This document shows, piece after piece, positions 8,427 through 18,407 of a stretch of 64,000 bases of DNA. The translations under genes and the position numbers were made by a program. The stretch is taken from the NCBI GenBank assembly GCA_963842155.1, contig CAWJFP010000038.1, forward strand, positions 177,134-241,133, read 5' to 3'. Each line of letters begins with the position of its first letter. The stretch's first letter is position 1. The stretch comes from CAWJFP01 sp963842155 (lineage in GTDB: Bacteria; Pseudomonadota; Alphaproteobacteria; JACZXZ01). The notes under the pieces are model-generated. The model saw only the letters and a program-made list of their open reading frames with translations. It ran no database searches and had not been told where the DNA came from.

Positions 8427-9305
8427 ATGAACCCCGAGGTTCCGCTCCCCATTTTCACCGACGAGAGCGCCCGTGCCCATGTCCAGGCGGTGACCGCGCG
8501 CTCGGGCACTTCCTTCTTCTGGGCGATGCGCATGCTGCCGCCGGCGCGGCGCGAGGCCATGTTCGCCATCTACGCTTTCTGCCGCGAGGTCGACGACATC
8601 GCCGACGAGCCGGGCCCGCTCGCCGACAAACGCGAGGCGCTGGCGGAGTGGCGCAACGAGATCGACCGGCTTTACGCAGGCCGGCCGCAATGGTCCACCA
8701 CGCGGGCGCTGCTAGGGCCGGTGCGGGCGTTCGATCTCCTGCGCGAGGACTTTCTTGCCGTCATCGACGGCATGGAAATGGACGCGGCCGAGGATCTGCG
8801 TGCGCCGAGCCTCGCCGAGCTCGAGCTCTACTGCGAACGGGTCGCGGGCGCGGTCGGGCAGCTCTCGGTGCGCGCCTTCGGCGATCGCGGCGAGCAAGCG
8901 CGGCGGCTCGGCCTCGTCGAGGGGCGGGCGCTCCAGCTCACCAATATCCTGCGCGATCTGGCCGAGGACGCGGCGCGCGGCCGGCTTTATCTGCCCCGCG
9001 AGCTGCTGCGCAAGCACGGCATCGCCACGGCCGAGCCCGCGCGCGTGCTCGGCCACCCGGCGCTGCCCGCGGTGTGCGAGGAGCTCGCGGCGATGGCGCG
9101 GGCGAGTTTCGCCGAGGCCGAGGCGCTTCTCGCAGATCTCGATCGCGTGCAGATGCGTCCCGCGATCATCATGATGGAAGTCTACCGCCGCACCCTCGAA
9201 GCGCTCGTCGAGCGCGGCTGGCGCGATCTCGACCGCGCCGTCGGGCCGTCGAAGATGAGCAAGCTGTGGATCGCCCTGCGCCATGGCGCGTTGAGAGCGG
9301 GCTAG
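8427..9305 (+). CDS. hpnD: Presqualene diphosphate synthase HpnD
   Basis: 292 residues, trans-isoprenyl diphosphate synthase (head-to-head) family. HpnD condenses two farnesyl diphosphates to presqualene diphosphate. The Asp-rich motifs are CREVDDIADEPG (about residue 55) and LTNILRDLAEDAARGRLYLP, and YCERVAGAVGQLSVRAFG matches the family core. ATG 8427 overlaps nothing and gives the usual length; the in-frame extension to 8352 lies inside hpnB. HpnD feeds HpnC and then HpnE. Confidence 0.93.
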   Translation: MNPEVPLPIFTDESARAHVQAVTARSGTSFFWAMRMLPPARREAMFAIYAFCREVDDIADEPGPLADKREALAEWRNEIDRLYAGRPQWSTTRALLGPVRAFDLLREDFLAVIDGMEMDAAEDLRAPSLAELELYCERVAGAVGQLSVRAFGDRGEQARRLGLVEGRALQLTNILRDLAEDAARGRLYLPRELLRKHGIATAEPARVLGHPALPAVCEELAAMARASFAEAEALLADLDRVQMRPAIIMMEVYRRTLEALVERGWRDLDRAVGPSKMSKLWIALRHGALRAG

Positions 9306-9311
9306 AGGGGG

Positions 9312-9698
9312 ATGCGGCGCGTTCACATCGTCGGCGCCGGCCTCGCCGGGCTGGCCGCCGCCGTGCGCCTGTCGGCAGGGCCGGGCTCGTCGCTCGCCCT
9401 CTATGAAGCGGCGGGACAGGCGGGCGGCCGGTGCCGCTCCTTCCATGACGACGTCATCGGGCGCATGATCGACAACGGCAATCACCTGCTGCTGGCGGGG
9501 AACCGCTCGGCGCGCGCCTATCTCGAGGAGATCGGCGCCGCGGACACCCTTTATGTCGCGCCGGAGCCCGCTTTCCCCTTTCTCGATCTGCGGAGCGGCG
9601 CGCATTGGACGGTGCGCCCCAACCCGGGCCTGCTGCCCTGGTGGATATTCTCGTCCGCCCGCCGCGTGCCCGATACGCGCCCGCTCGACTATCCATGA
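9312..9698 (+). CDS. hpnE: HpnE (FAD-dependent hydroxysqualene reductase), truncated by a sequence junction
   Basis: Begins 6 bp after hpnD with a good ribosome site (AGAGGGGG). The N-terminal dinucleotide-binding site VHIVGAGLAGLAAAVRL and GGRCRSFHDD identify the phytoene-desaturase-like HpnE, which reduces hydroxysqualene to squalene. Only about 126 residues remain, against roughly 420 in intact HpnE. Homology runs through ARRVPDTRPLDY and then stops within three codons at foreign DNA. The gene is physically cut, not mutated, and the TGA at 9696 belongs to the joined sequence. Confidence 0.88.
   Translation: MRRVHIVGAGLAGLAAAVRLSAGPGSSLALYEAAGQAGGRCRSFHDDVIGRMIDNGNHLLLAGNRSARAYLEEIGAADTLYVAPEPAFPFLDLRSGAHWTVRPNPGLLPWWIFSSARRVPDTRPLDYP
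9690..9698. other. Probable chimeric junction: alphaproteobacterial to actinobacterial DNA
   Basis: The coding signal of HpnE on the plus strand ends at about 9692. On the minus strand a glutamine-synthetase-like N-terminal domain, read from 9921 downward, loses its homology at the same point (…MDTEELVMD, then Arg/Gly-rich nonsense running into antisense hpnE). Two unrelated genes cut at one point, with different gene content on each side, mark a join between two genomes. The bases ATCCAT at 9691-9696 could be microhomology. Confidence 0.85.
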
Positions 9699-9921
9699 CG
9701 AGCTCCTCGGTGTCCATTGCCCAGAAATAATCCGAGACATGCACCGGATTGAGCGGGTGTTCGACGAAACGCCTGGCAGGAACACGCTTGCCGCGGAAGA
9801 TCCCGTTGAGGTCGCTCGCACCGGCGACGACGACCTCAATGTCGTTCTCCTCCAGGATCCGGCGCGCCTGGTCGATCAGCGGTCTCTGCTGTGCCACGAA
9901 GTCTTCTGCTGTTGCCGCCAC
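9690..9921 (-). CDS. Glutamine synthetase-like (gamma-glutamylating) enzyme, N-terminal fragment
   Basis: About 77 residues of the beta-grasp N-terminal domain of GlnA-type ligases: AATAEDFVAQQ, RRILEENDIEVVVAGASDLNG, IFRGKRVPARRF, DYFWAMDTEELVMD. The catalytic domain is lost at the junction near 9690. GTG at 9921 is favoured because GAGGAG lies 8 bases ahead; an upstream GTG at 9945 is possible. Such proteins in amine-degradation clusters attach glutamate to an amine using ATP. A second, fuller member lies at 14076-15494. It is downstream of, and on the same strand as, the luciferase-like monooxygenase. Confidence 0.75.
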
Positions 9922-10007
9922 GACGCTCACTCCTCGATTCGTCACACGCCCAGGACCGATCGGTCGAGGTCCCGGCTCGTCCAGACTGGCCTAGGGAGCA
10001 GATGCAG

Positions 10008-11084
10008 TTATCGGACCAGCCGAGAAGGCCGGCGAGAAAGATGGTGCCACCTCGCGCGAACATCGAAGCCCAGCGACGTCGCACCTCCGCGCGGCACTCG
10101 CGGCGTCGAGAACTGAAGGATGAAGTGGTTGAAGCCGATGTCGACGAACACGCTCAGTTTGGAGGCGACGGTTGCCGGCGAACCGATGAGGTGCCACCGG
10201 GTTCAAGGCACGATCCCCTCGGGCTTGGTCCGTGCCTGCATCCCGGCGAAGATCTGCTTCCATGCTTCGTAGCCGGGCGTGTTCTCCCAGTCCGTGACCT
10301 TAGGCGTGTAATGGTCGATCTGAGCTTGCATGTAGCGAGGCTTGCACTCGCAGGCCTCCTCGACCGCTTGATCGTCGGTTTCAGCGACGATGCAGTCGAC
10401 GATGATCGGGCAGGTGACCTCGCCGACGCGGCGCCCGCTTGCGGCTTCCAGTTGCGGAGCGACGCGCTCTGCTTGTCGAGGTCGCCGATCGAGGTGCACA
10501 AGGGTCGCAGACCGAGCTCGCCCATGATCGAGGCGCTGTCGGGACTTCCGATGGCACCGTAGAAGTCCAGCCGTTCTCTCCTCGTCGCGGGCGCAACCTG
10601 ATCTGCTTCGGGACGCGGAGATACCGGCCCTCGTACGAGAAGGGCTCCCCGGTGAGCGCCAGATCGAGGATCTCGTAGGTTTCCTTGAAGCGCGCACGAG
10701 CCTCGGACATGTCCAGGCCGAAGGCGTCGTACTCGTACTTGGCGGTGCCGCGCCCGAGCCCGAGGTGTATGTCGCTCTCCGTGAGCAGCGACGCCATCGC
10801 GATCTGGCCGGCGAGTCGCAGAGGGTCGTGCCGGGGGTGACGATGACACAGGTCCCGTAGCTGAACTCCGGGTACCGGCCGGCCAGGTGAGCCATGAGCA
10901 GCATCGGGTCCGGCGTGGGGAAGTAGTCACTGAAATGATGCTCGAGCAACCAGGCGTTGCGGTATCCGAGAGCGCCATAAAGCTCGCAATCCTCGAGGAA
11001 CCAGCCGTACATCGACGAGTCGGACGAGCCCGGCGCCCCGGCCGCGGTGACCACGAACCCGAACTCCACCTGACGTCCGCTCAT
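10008..11084 (-). CDS. LLM-class flavin-dependent monooxygenase (luciferase-like), several frameshifts
   Basis: Reading from ATG 11084, the protein starts RQVEFGFVVTAAGAPG and continues through YGALGYRNAWLLEHHFSDY, a bacterial-luciferase TIM-barrel pattern using reduced FMN and O2. It then changes frame near 10825 (ESDIHLGLGRGTAKYEYDAF), 10580 (RLDFYGAIGSPDSASIMGE), 10430 (CPIIVDCIVAETDDQAVEEA) and 10200 (HLIGSPATVASKLSVFVDIG), ending at TAA 10010-10008. Rejoined length is about 358 residues, typical of the family. Four breaks in otherwise well conserved sequence point to base-call errors. The substrate is unknown; the setting suggests oxidation of an amine or related carbon source. The 253 bp before the divergent permease at 11338 hold the promoters; no other gene is seen there. 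Confidence 0.78.
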
Positions 11085-11337
11085 CGCTCCTCCCCTGTAG
11101 CTCCGGCTTTGGACTGGACTATAGACCTTTGACCTGGGTCAGCAAATGGCCTCGGCGAGTGGTACGCCCGTCTCGTGGAGGCCGCCCGTGGGGGTTCAAC
11201 TGCGCCTTCCGCTTCCCCGGTCGCTCGAAGAAACTCGCTTGGTGACGGTTGTTTCCGACCGTCCGAGACCTTGACAGTGCTACCGGCTGGTCATAAGGTT
11301 CGCGCCGTAGTCCAATCCAGATTGGGGGGGATGGGGT

Positions 11338-12924
11338 ATGGACACCGAGGATCGCACGGGCTCCGCAGCCGGCGGCGGATCAATGACGACGCTCGGAGAT
11401 GGCGGCGCTAATCTCGACGTTTCGCAGCGAACAGACGTCCAGCGACTGAAGAAGGCTGCCGTCGGCCTCGGGGGCGTCCTGTTCATCAGCTGGGCAGCTA
11501 TGTCGCCGCTTACCGGCCAACTCGGGAACGTCCCGATCGCCATCGGCCTCGGCAACGGGACTGGAGCCCCGGCCGGCTTCGAGATCGGCATCGTCATGCT
11601 CGTCCTCTTCGGGGTCGGCTACATGCAGCTGCTCCGGCGGGTGCCCTCCAGCGGTGGCTTCTACTCATTCATCGCGAGAGGCATCGGCCGACCAATGGGA
11701 ATGGCGTCCGGCTTCACGTCCGTCTTCGCCTATGCGATCGTCGTCGGATCGCTCCTTGGCGCGTTCTCGTACTTCGGCCGAATCACGATCCAGCAGTTCT
11801 TCCACGTCTCTATCGCCTGGCCGATTCTCGCCTTCGGTGCCCTGGCGCTGCTCGGAATACTCGGGCACTTCGATGTTCGACTGAATGCGCACGTTCTCGG
11901 CATCGCCCTCGTCCTCGAGATCCTCGTGCTGACGATCATGGACATCGCGGTGTTCGTCCACGGGGGCGGGCCGAGCGGAATCTCGACGACCCCGATCGAC
12001 CCCGTGAACGCCTTCAAAGGTGTCGCACCCGGAGTCGGCATCTTCTTCGCCGTCTGGTCGTGGGTCGGTTTCGAGACGATCCGAACTACGCGGAAGAATC
12101 GACGCAACCCCAAGCGCATCGGGTCCCAAGCGCTGTTCATCTGCATCATCGGAGGCGGCCTCTTCTTCGCCTGGTGTGCCTGGTCGGTCGTGCTCGGCTG
12201 GGGGCTCCAGGCCGGGCCTACGGGCGCGGTCTATCAGGCGGCCCACAACGGCGGAAACCTCTACTACGCCGTTACGACCAAGTTCGCCGCCAAGTGGGTC
12301 ACCGACGTCATGGAGTGGCTGATCATGACGTCGTCGTTCGCCTGCGGTCTGTCGTTCCACAACACGACTTCGCGCTACTTGTACGTCATCGGTCGCGAGG
12401 GCGTGTTCCCGAAGACTCGGGAGGACCCACCAGAGGTGGGAGAGCCCGTACGTAGCCAATGCCACCAGCGTTGCGATCGTAGGCGCCCTCACGCTGATTT
12501 TCATTGGCCTTTGGTACGCGATCCATTCGTTCCAGAGCTTCGCCCCGTTCGAGGTCTCGCCGTATTACGAGCTGTTCGGCTGGTACGCCATCATCGCCAC
12601 CTTCACCGTGCTCGTGAACCAGTGTGATTTGCTCGATCGCCTGTATCACGTTCTTCCGGCAACCCGACAACCGAGACGGTTGGAACCTCTGGACAACGGG
12701 GATAATCCCTGTGCTCAGCGTCGGCGGCCATGTGGACGGGTGCTCTGACTGCTTTGGGCGAACCTTTCGAAGATCGGCGGCACGGCATCCTCTTTGTGAC
12801 TTCGATCCCATGGATTTGCCTCGCCATGGCTGGCGGTCGGGCTCTGGGGCGCTAGTGATGACGTGCGCGCAGCCCGCAGAAGTACGAGGTCCTCGGCCAC
12901 ATGGTCAATACCGGCATCGAGTGA
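11338..12924 (+). CDS. APC-superfamily amino acid/amine permease, frameshifted
   Basis: Starts at ATG 11338. About a dozen hydrophobic segments are visible, beginning with VGLGGVLFISWAAMSPLTGQ and including IVMLVLFGVGYMQLL and VLGIALVLEILVLTIMDIAV. SGGFYSFIARGIGRPMGM resembles the conserved early APC loop that binds the substrate carboxylate/amine. The first 360 residues are in one frame. Breaks at about 12420 and 12620, with at least one later, move the C-terminus (ANATSVAIVGALTLIFIGLW; GWNLWTTGIIPVLSV) between frames, ending EVLGHMVNTGIE with TGA at 12922-12924. Rejoined size is about 525 residues. As the only transporter in the block, it probably imports the amine or amino acid that the neighbouring enzymes process. 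Confidence 0.8.
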
Positions 12925-12966
12925 TCGTGGCACGCCCCACGCGGATCACGCGTAGCGAGCGACCGC

Positions 12967-14074
12967 TTACGGAGCTAGTCCTTGCCGCCCTACGGCCGGG
13001 CCGTCGCGGACGAGCCGAGCACCGCCGGCTTGCGCTCACCACGTGCTCGTAGATCTCGTCAGGGACCATTGAAGGGTTCTTGTAGATCGTCCAGGTGCAC
13101 CGGCCTTCACCTCGAGCCTCGGGCCAGACCGGCGGGTCGATCACTCGCAGCGGATAACCGAATCTGCGCATCGGGATCCGCTCCTGCAACTGGCAGCAGT
13201 GCACGCAATAGAGGCACACGCCGGCCTTCCCCCACGACCAGTCGGTGCCGGCGCGTGTCGTCACGGCGAACCGGTCCGGGTAGTCGAGGGGCGCTCCGGC
13301 GCCCGTTTCGTCGAGACTCTCGCCGCCGACGAGGTCCTCGGCGAAAGTGCGGCCCCCCGCTGCCACAAGGCGAGAAGCTGAACACCAACCGGTCAGGTTC
13401 CTCGGTGATCTCGATGTCGCCGAGCCGATCCGGTCCCGAAAGGTGGCCGCGGAAGGTTTCGGCTGTGTCCACCGCGAGCAACTCGACGGACTCCGCGCCA
13501 GGGCGACAGGTCGATGTCGAAACGGTCACGGTAGGAGTAGAGGTCGCCCATCAGCTCGTCCCAGAACTCCGCCGACGCTCTCTTCGCCGAGCGCGGCTGG
13601 CGCACAGGTCGACGTAGAGGTACACCCGGTTGCAGGCGAGGTCGTGCGCAAGGCGCCACGCCGAGACGGCGGCTTTGTAAGCCGCAATCGCTTTGTTGCG
13701 CGGCCGGTGGCACATGCCTGCACGAATTCGTCGACCGCGGTCTCGTGGGCCGCCCACGATCGGGCAGGTCAGGCGAGCCGGCCCCGTTCGTCGAAAAGCG
13801 TGACTCGAAGCCGTTCCTCGGCTGCGACGAGCTCGGCTTCTACGACGCCTTCACGCAGCAGGAATCGCCTCGATGACTCGAAGAAGTCCGGGAACAGGAC
13901 GGAGGGCTCGCGCATCTCGATCAGGCTGTAACGTGCCAGCGCGCCGGCCTCGGCGTCACGACCTTCCGCCACGGCATCTTCGATCAACCGTGCGTGGAGA
14001 CCGCGCTTCTCGGCCCAGGTGCCCGTCCGAGTCTCACGGCCGAGCTGGCGATGGTATGCGAGCGGCCCGCCCAC
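12967..14074 (-). CDS. Unrecognised conserved-looking protein with a Cys-rich C-terminal motif, frameshifted
   Basis: A reconstructed protein of about 365 residues. GTG at 14074 starts 2 bp after the glutamine-synthetase-like stop (TGA-G-GTG), so it is translationally close to that gene. Segments in order are AYHRQLGRETRTGTWAEKRG, LARYSLIEMREPSVLFPDFF, AVSAWRLAHDLACNRVYLYV, FWDELMGDLYSYRDRFDIDL, IEITEEPDRLVFSFSPCGSG, then WSWGKAGVCLYCVHCCQLQE and FGYPLRVIDPPVWPEA. They lie in different frames with breaks near 13790, 13600, 13490 and 13380, yet read as ordinary folded protein. CGSGG plus CxxCxxCC suggests metal or Fe-S binding. I do not recognise the family; the end at 12967 is approximate. 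Confidence 0.5.
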
Positions 14075-14075
14075 C

Positions 14076-15494
14076 TCAGCCCCGTTCGAAGTAGCGCCGG
14101 AGCTCCCAGTCGGTGACCTCCAGGTTGGGGTCCATGCGGTCTCGTACAGGTACCGCTCGAATGCCTTCTGCTCGTGACGAGCCAGCTGCAGGAGGTGGCC
14201 GAAGGCCTCGTCGCCGAGTGATTTCCTTGCGACCGCACTCGATGCGAACTCTTCGATCGACTCTTCGAGGGAGGTGGGCAGGCGAGGTCCGTCGGCCGTG
14301 TAGGCGTTGCCTTCGTGCTGAGGGCCGGGATCGAGCTGGTCTTCGATGCCCCGCAGACCGCCGGCGATCGGTGGCGCTGAAAGCGAGGTACGGATTGGCA
14401 TCTGCGCCCGGAATCTCTGCTCTCGACACGAAACGACCGACCTTCGCCGATCACGCGAAAGGCGCACGGTGCGGTTGTCCGCGGCCCCAGGTGACAGTCG
14501 TCGGTGCGAACGAGTCGGGCACGTATCGCCGGTAGGAGTTCGGGTAGGGAGCGAACATCAGGGCCAGCTCGCGTGCGGTCGAGAGCAGCCCACCGAGGTA
14601 GCGCTCGAAGAGCTCGGACGGCTGTCCCGGGTTCGAGGCATCGGAGCTCAGCGGTTCGCTTCCTTCGGCGTCCCACAGGCTCGAGTGGACGTGAAAGGAG
14701 GAGCCGACCTCTCTGGCGGACCACTTGGCCATGAACGTGGCGGAGAGGCCGCCGAGCGCGGCTATCTCCTTGATCCCGTGCTTGTAGATGGCGTGCCGGT
14801 CAGCCATCTCGAGCGCGTCCGCGAAGACGAGATTGACCTCGTGCTGACCGAGTCCCCACTCTCCCTTCGACGACTCGATCGGAACTCGTGCGCCTTCCAT
14901 GCCGTTTCGAATCTGGGAGATGAGCCACTCGTCCTTGGTCGTCTGGAGGAGGTGATAGTCGGTGCGGTAGTACGACAGCGGGTGAAGGTCCCGGTACATC
15001 TGATGCCAGGCGTCGCGATAGCGTCTCTGAAACAGGAACACTTCGACCTCAGAACCGCAGAAGACCGTCAGTCCGGAGCGTGCCGCGCGCGCTCGATCTG
15101 GCGTTTCAAGATCTGACGTGGTGACATCTCCACCGCTCGTCGCTGTTCTGCTGAACCGCGTCGCATAGCACCAATGCAGTTCTTTCGAGCCACGGCACGA
15201 TTCGCAGAGTCGACCAGTCCGGCACCATCGAGAAGTCATGAAAGCCGCGCTCCCAGTCGGTGAGCGCGAATCCCGGCAACGGTTCCATATCCATGTCGAC
15301 GGTGAACAGATAGTTGGATGCGTGCAGCCGGTCGCCATGCAGGAGCCTGCGACACGTCCGCGGCGTGACCCGCTTGCCGACGAGCCGGCCGAAGAGATCA
15401 CGAAGCGCGCAGACGACGGTGTCGACGTCGGCCCGACGCTGAACAAGCTTTCAAGTTTGTCGGGTTCAACAGGACCTGCAGTCTCCGTCTCCAC
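14076..15494 (-). CDS. Glutamine synthetase-family gamma-glutamylamide ligase (GlnA/PuuA-like), frameshifted
   Basis: GTG 15494 begins ETETAGPVEPDKLESLFS. Across frames the order is: substrate-entry domain RDLFGRLVGKRVTPR with HASNYLFTVDMDMEP; GLTVFCGSEVEVFLFQ; the metal/ATP motif GLGQHEVNL; KHGIKEIAALGGLSATFMAK with the His pair GSSFHVHSSLW; the PNSYRRYVPDSFAP loop; EGRSFRVESR…GADANPYLAFSAT. It ends EVTDWELRRYFERG at TGA 14078-14076. Rejoined it is about 472 residues, the normal size. Key Glu/His/Arg residues are present. The divergent DMDMEPLPGFALTDWERG part fits ligases acting on polyamines or ethanolamine rather than housekeeping glutamine synthetase. Breaks fall near 15435, 15110, 14470, 14385 and 14120. 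Confidence 0.82.
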
Positions 15495-15628
15495 GCCGAC
15501 AAACTACATGCGGACGCCGGCATGCGGACGTCCTCGAGAACACGAGCCACTACCGTCTTGTTGAACAGGCAAACCGCCGGTTGTTGAACAGGCAAACGGC
15601 CGGGTCTTCGCTCGCATGCACACGGGAG

Positions 15629-16377
15629 GTGCAGTTGAAGCCCATCGTCGGGGTCACCTCGGTGCCGAAGATTGCACACTCCGGCTTTGGCGACACTCCT
15701 CACGAGTCGGCCCCCGAGTTGTATCTGGACGCCGCTACGGTTGGGCCGGAGCGACGACGGTCATCCTGCCGGTGCACTCGGAGCCGGACGAGCGGCTCCT
15801 CTCGCTGTTCGATGGGCTTCCTCCTCACGGGCGGTGGGGACGTCGACCCCGCTCGCTACGACGGCGAGCAGAACGAGTGCGTGTATGGCGTGGACCAAAG
15901 GAGGGACGCGTACGAGGCCGCGGTTGTCCGTTACGCAGTGGAGAGCGACGTTCCCCTGCTGGCGATATGCCGCGGCATACAGATCCTGAACGTCGCGCTT
16001 GGCGGAAGTCTCCTTGCCGACATCCGCTGCACAGCGGCCGGGATCGCTCGATCACCTTGATCTCGCGCACTGGACCGGAGCGGCTCACACTGTCAACACC
16101 GCAGCTGGCAGCACGGTGTCGAAGTTGGTGGGCGACGAGCTCGAGGTCAACTCCATGCACCACCAGGGCGTTGCAGTGCCGGCCGGCGCACTCGTCCCGG
16201 TCGTGGGCACCGGACGGAATGGTGGAGGCCGTCGAGCATCCCGGCAGGCGATTCATCGTAGGAGTCCAATGGCACCCGGAGTGCCTTGACGCGGACCACC
16301 CGATTTCGGGTTGTTCGAGGGGTTCGTCGAGGCGGCCAGGGACAGTGAGGAGCGTGGGACCGGGCATGAGGCTTTGA
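15629..16377 (+). CDS. puuD: Gamma-glutamyl-gamma-aminobutyrate hydrolase-like (PuuD, peptidase C26), frameshifted
   Basis: Class I glutamine-amidotransferase-like fold. GTG 15629 gives VQLKPIVGVTSVPKI. Then come LLTGGGDVDPARYDGEQNE, the nucleophile elbow LLAICRGIQILNVALGGSLL (Cys), VNSMHHQGVAVPAGALVPVV and the catalytic His/Glu in FIVGVQWHPECLD. These are the hallmarks of PuuD, which releases the glutamyl group after oxidation of a gamma-glutamylated amine. At least four frame breaks (about 15740, 15815, 16030, 16215) disrupt it; the end is approximate. It is divergent from the ligase, with 134 bp between them, and supports a glutamylated amine pathway. Confidence 0.78.
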
Positions 16378-16422
16378 CTGTGGACTCCCGAGCCGTGGCA
16401 GGCTTTAGGTTAACTGCGGGGG

Positions 16423-17012
16423 ATGAAAGTGCGAGCTTCCGCGTGGAGAAGAGCGTTCGAGTTGATATTGATCGTCGCCGGTGTCGCGGGGGTAATCGGT
16501 GCGTGGTGGGCGGATGCTCGAGCTCAACCCCGACCGGGCCGAGCGGGCTCGCCGCCGTGGAACGGTTCCCGAGCACGATCGACCCGCCAAGCACTGCGGA
16601 CCCGCAAAGCACTACCACCACCGAAGTCGTGACATCGACGACGGCTCGACACGCCACACGACTACAACGGCTGCTCCGGTTAGCGGCTCGACCTCGATCC
16701 CGATACGCCGGTCGCACTGCAAGTTCTTTCGGCAATCGGCTTCGCGACCGGTCCGATTTTCAGAGTTCCCGCGAACATGAAGGGTTGGACGATCGGCTGG
16801 TCGTATGACTGCACGTCGTTTGGGGCTCAGGGCAGCTTCATGATCACTGTCGTCGGATTGTTCGGGTCCAGCGCTCTCCAACGCCGGCGTGAATCAGTTC
16901 GGCACCGAGTTCAGCTGGCAGTGAGTACGTCATCTACGACACGGGGACTTTCGAGCTCGAGATCAGCTCCGAGTGCACTTGGAGCTACACGGTCGAGACA
17001 GTGCCGGCGTGA
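16423..17012 (+). CDS. Small secreted or membrane-anchored protein of unknown function, frameshifted
   Basis: ATG 16423 follows GCGGGGG. Residues 1-30 form a basic start and hydrophobic core (FELILIVAGVAGVIGAWWAD), consistent with a signal peptide or anchor. The middle reads as a Thr/Pro-rich linker in mixed frames. The C-terminal part reads MKGWTIGWSYDCTSFGAQGS and later TFELEISSECTWSYTVETVP, with two Cys likely forming a disulfide in an extracellular beta domain. It ends at TGA 17010-17012. Breaks are near 16880 and 16925, among others. No function can be given. Confidence 0.5.
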
Positions 17013-17051
17013 CCTGCTGGTTTCCGGGCGTTCCGAGGCCTTTCGATGCGT

Positions 17052-18357
17052 TCAGAGCAGGTGGGCCGGTTCCAGGACGACCCATCGGTGAACCGGCTCG
17101 AGCGGAAGGGCCTCAGGTCGAATGGGACGTCCTCTCCGTTCACCGAGCGCGGCCACGATCTCGCCGACGACCGGGGAGACGCCGAAGCCGTGACCGCTGA
17201 TGCCGGCCGCGATCGACGAGCCCGGACGGCGACGCACGCGCACTCCAGAACCGGGAGGGCGTCAGGAGTGGCATCGATCTCTCCCGCCCAGCGCGGCAGC
17301 AGGCGCAGCTCGGCCAGATCGGGAAGTAGCCCCGGATCCGGCTGAAGGCAGAACGCGACGTCGTCGCCGTCGGGCGCCGGGACGGCCAGATCGCCCCCGG
17401 CCGAGCCCAGCGATCTCGTGGCCGCGGCGCGAGCGAGCCCTCTCGGCCCGACCCGGACGCGAAGCTGTGACCGGTTCGCCAGGTAGCTCTTGAGGAAAAG
17501 GCGTGTGTGGCTGAGTGATGAGGCGTCGAGGACGACCTCGTTTCTCGTCGCTCCTGCCAGCCGTAGCGAGCCGGACTTGTCCTGGCGTATGAAGAGGTCG
17601 CCGGTCCACGCGGCGGCGCGCGTGACCGCGGGCACCGGCTCGGTGAGCACGACGGTCTGGCGGACGAAGCGCTGAGGGATCTCGACACCGACCGGCGTGC
17701 GAGCTTGGCGCTGGCTCCTCGCCGCCGCCAGCACGACGACGGAGCGGAGACATCGCCGAGCGCGGTGCGGACCCCGGTCACCCGGCCCGCGGCGGTGACG
17801 ATCTCCTGCGCAGGTAAGCCTTCTCACGAGCGTGACTCCGCGGGATCGCAGCGCCCGCTCGTAGGCCTGGCAGGTCGCGACGGGATTGGCATGGCCGTCG
17901 CTCGCGGTGAATATGCCGAGAAGCCAGTCGCCGGCCGTGGCAGAGAGGATCGACCGGATCTCGCGATCGCCGACCACACGAGTGTCGAGCCCGCGGTCGG
18001 CCGCTTGCTTCGCCCAGTCCTCGTAACGACGCGGCCTGCGCCGGATCGTTCGTCAGCCTGAGGTTGCCGCCCATCTGCCACTCGAGGTCGGCAGCCGAGC
18101 TCCTCGGACAGCCGCCGCCAGCGTTGGTTGGCTGCCATCATGATCGGAAGCTCGGCTGCTGCGCGCCCTTGCTGGCGGACGAAGCCCAGGTTTCGCCCCG
18201 ACTGGCCGGCCCCGAGGCGGTCGCGCCGAGCAGGACGACCGAAGCGCCGCGCCGGTCGAGCTCGTAAGCCGAGGCGAGGCCGAGGATGCCCCCGCCGATG
18301 ACGACGACGTCGCAGGTCGCCGGAAGGCCGGCGCCTCCGTGGCGGTGAGCTGCTCAC
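17052..18357 (-). CDS. FAD-dependent amine/D-amino-acid oxidoreductase (DAO family), frameshifted
   Basis: The N-terminal FAD site TCDVVVIGGGILGLASAYEL is followed by RRGASVVLL and, in a shifted frame, QSGRNLGFVRQQGRAAAELP, a DAO-family signature (GQSGRN…G.VR). Further segments are MGGNLRLTNDPAQAA, WLLGIFTASDGHANPVATCQ, RFVRQTVVLTEPVPAVTRAA and the C-terminal IAAGISGHGFGVSPVVGEIV that closes the FAD domain. Length rejoined is about 430 residues. Start GTG 18357 is likely but lies in a damaged stretch. The family oxidises C-N bonds of amino acids, N-methyl amines or gamma-glutamyl amines (PuuB-like), which suits its position between a PuuD-like hydrolase and the diol dehydratase. Confidence 0.75.
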
Positions 18358-18407
18358 GTCGGTCCGCCGTCGGCGGCCCTCGGCCAGCAGGCGTCGGAGC
18401 GGCAGGC

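Noticed and set aside
9690..9698. Natural transfer of the hopanoid cluster into an actinobacterium
   Set aside because: Both flanking genes are cut at the same point and no mobile element or repeat is present; assembly error is simpler.
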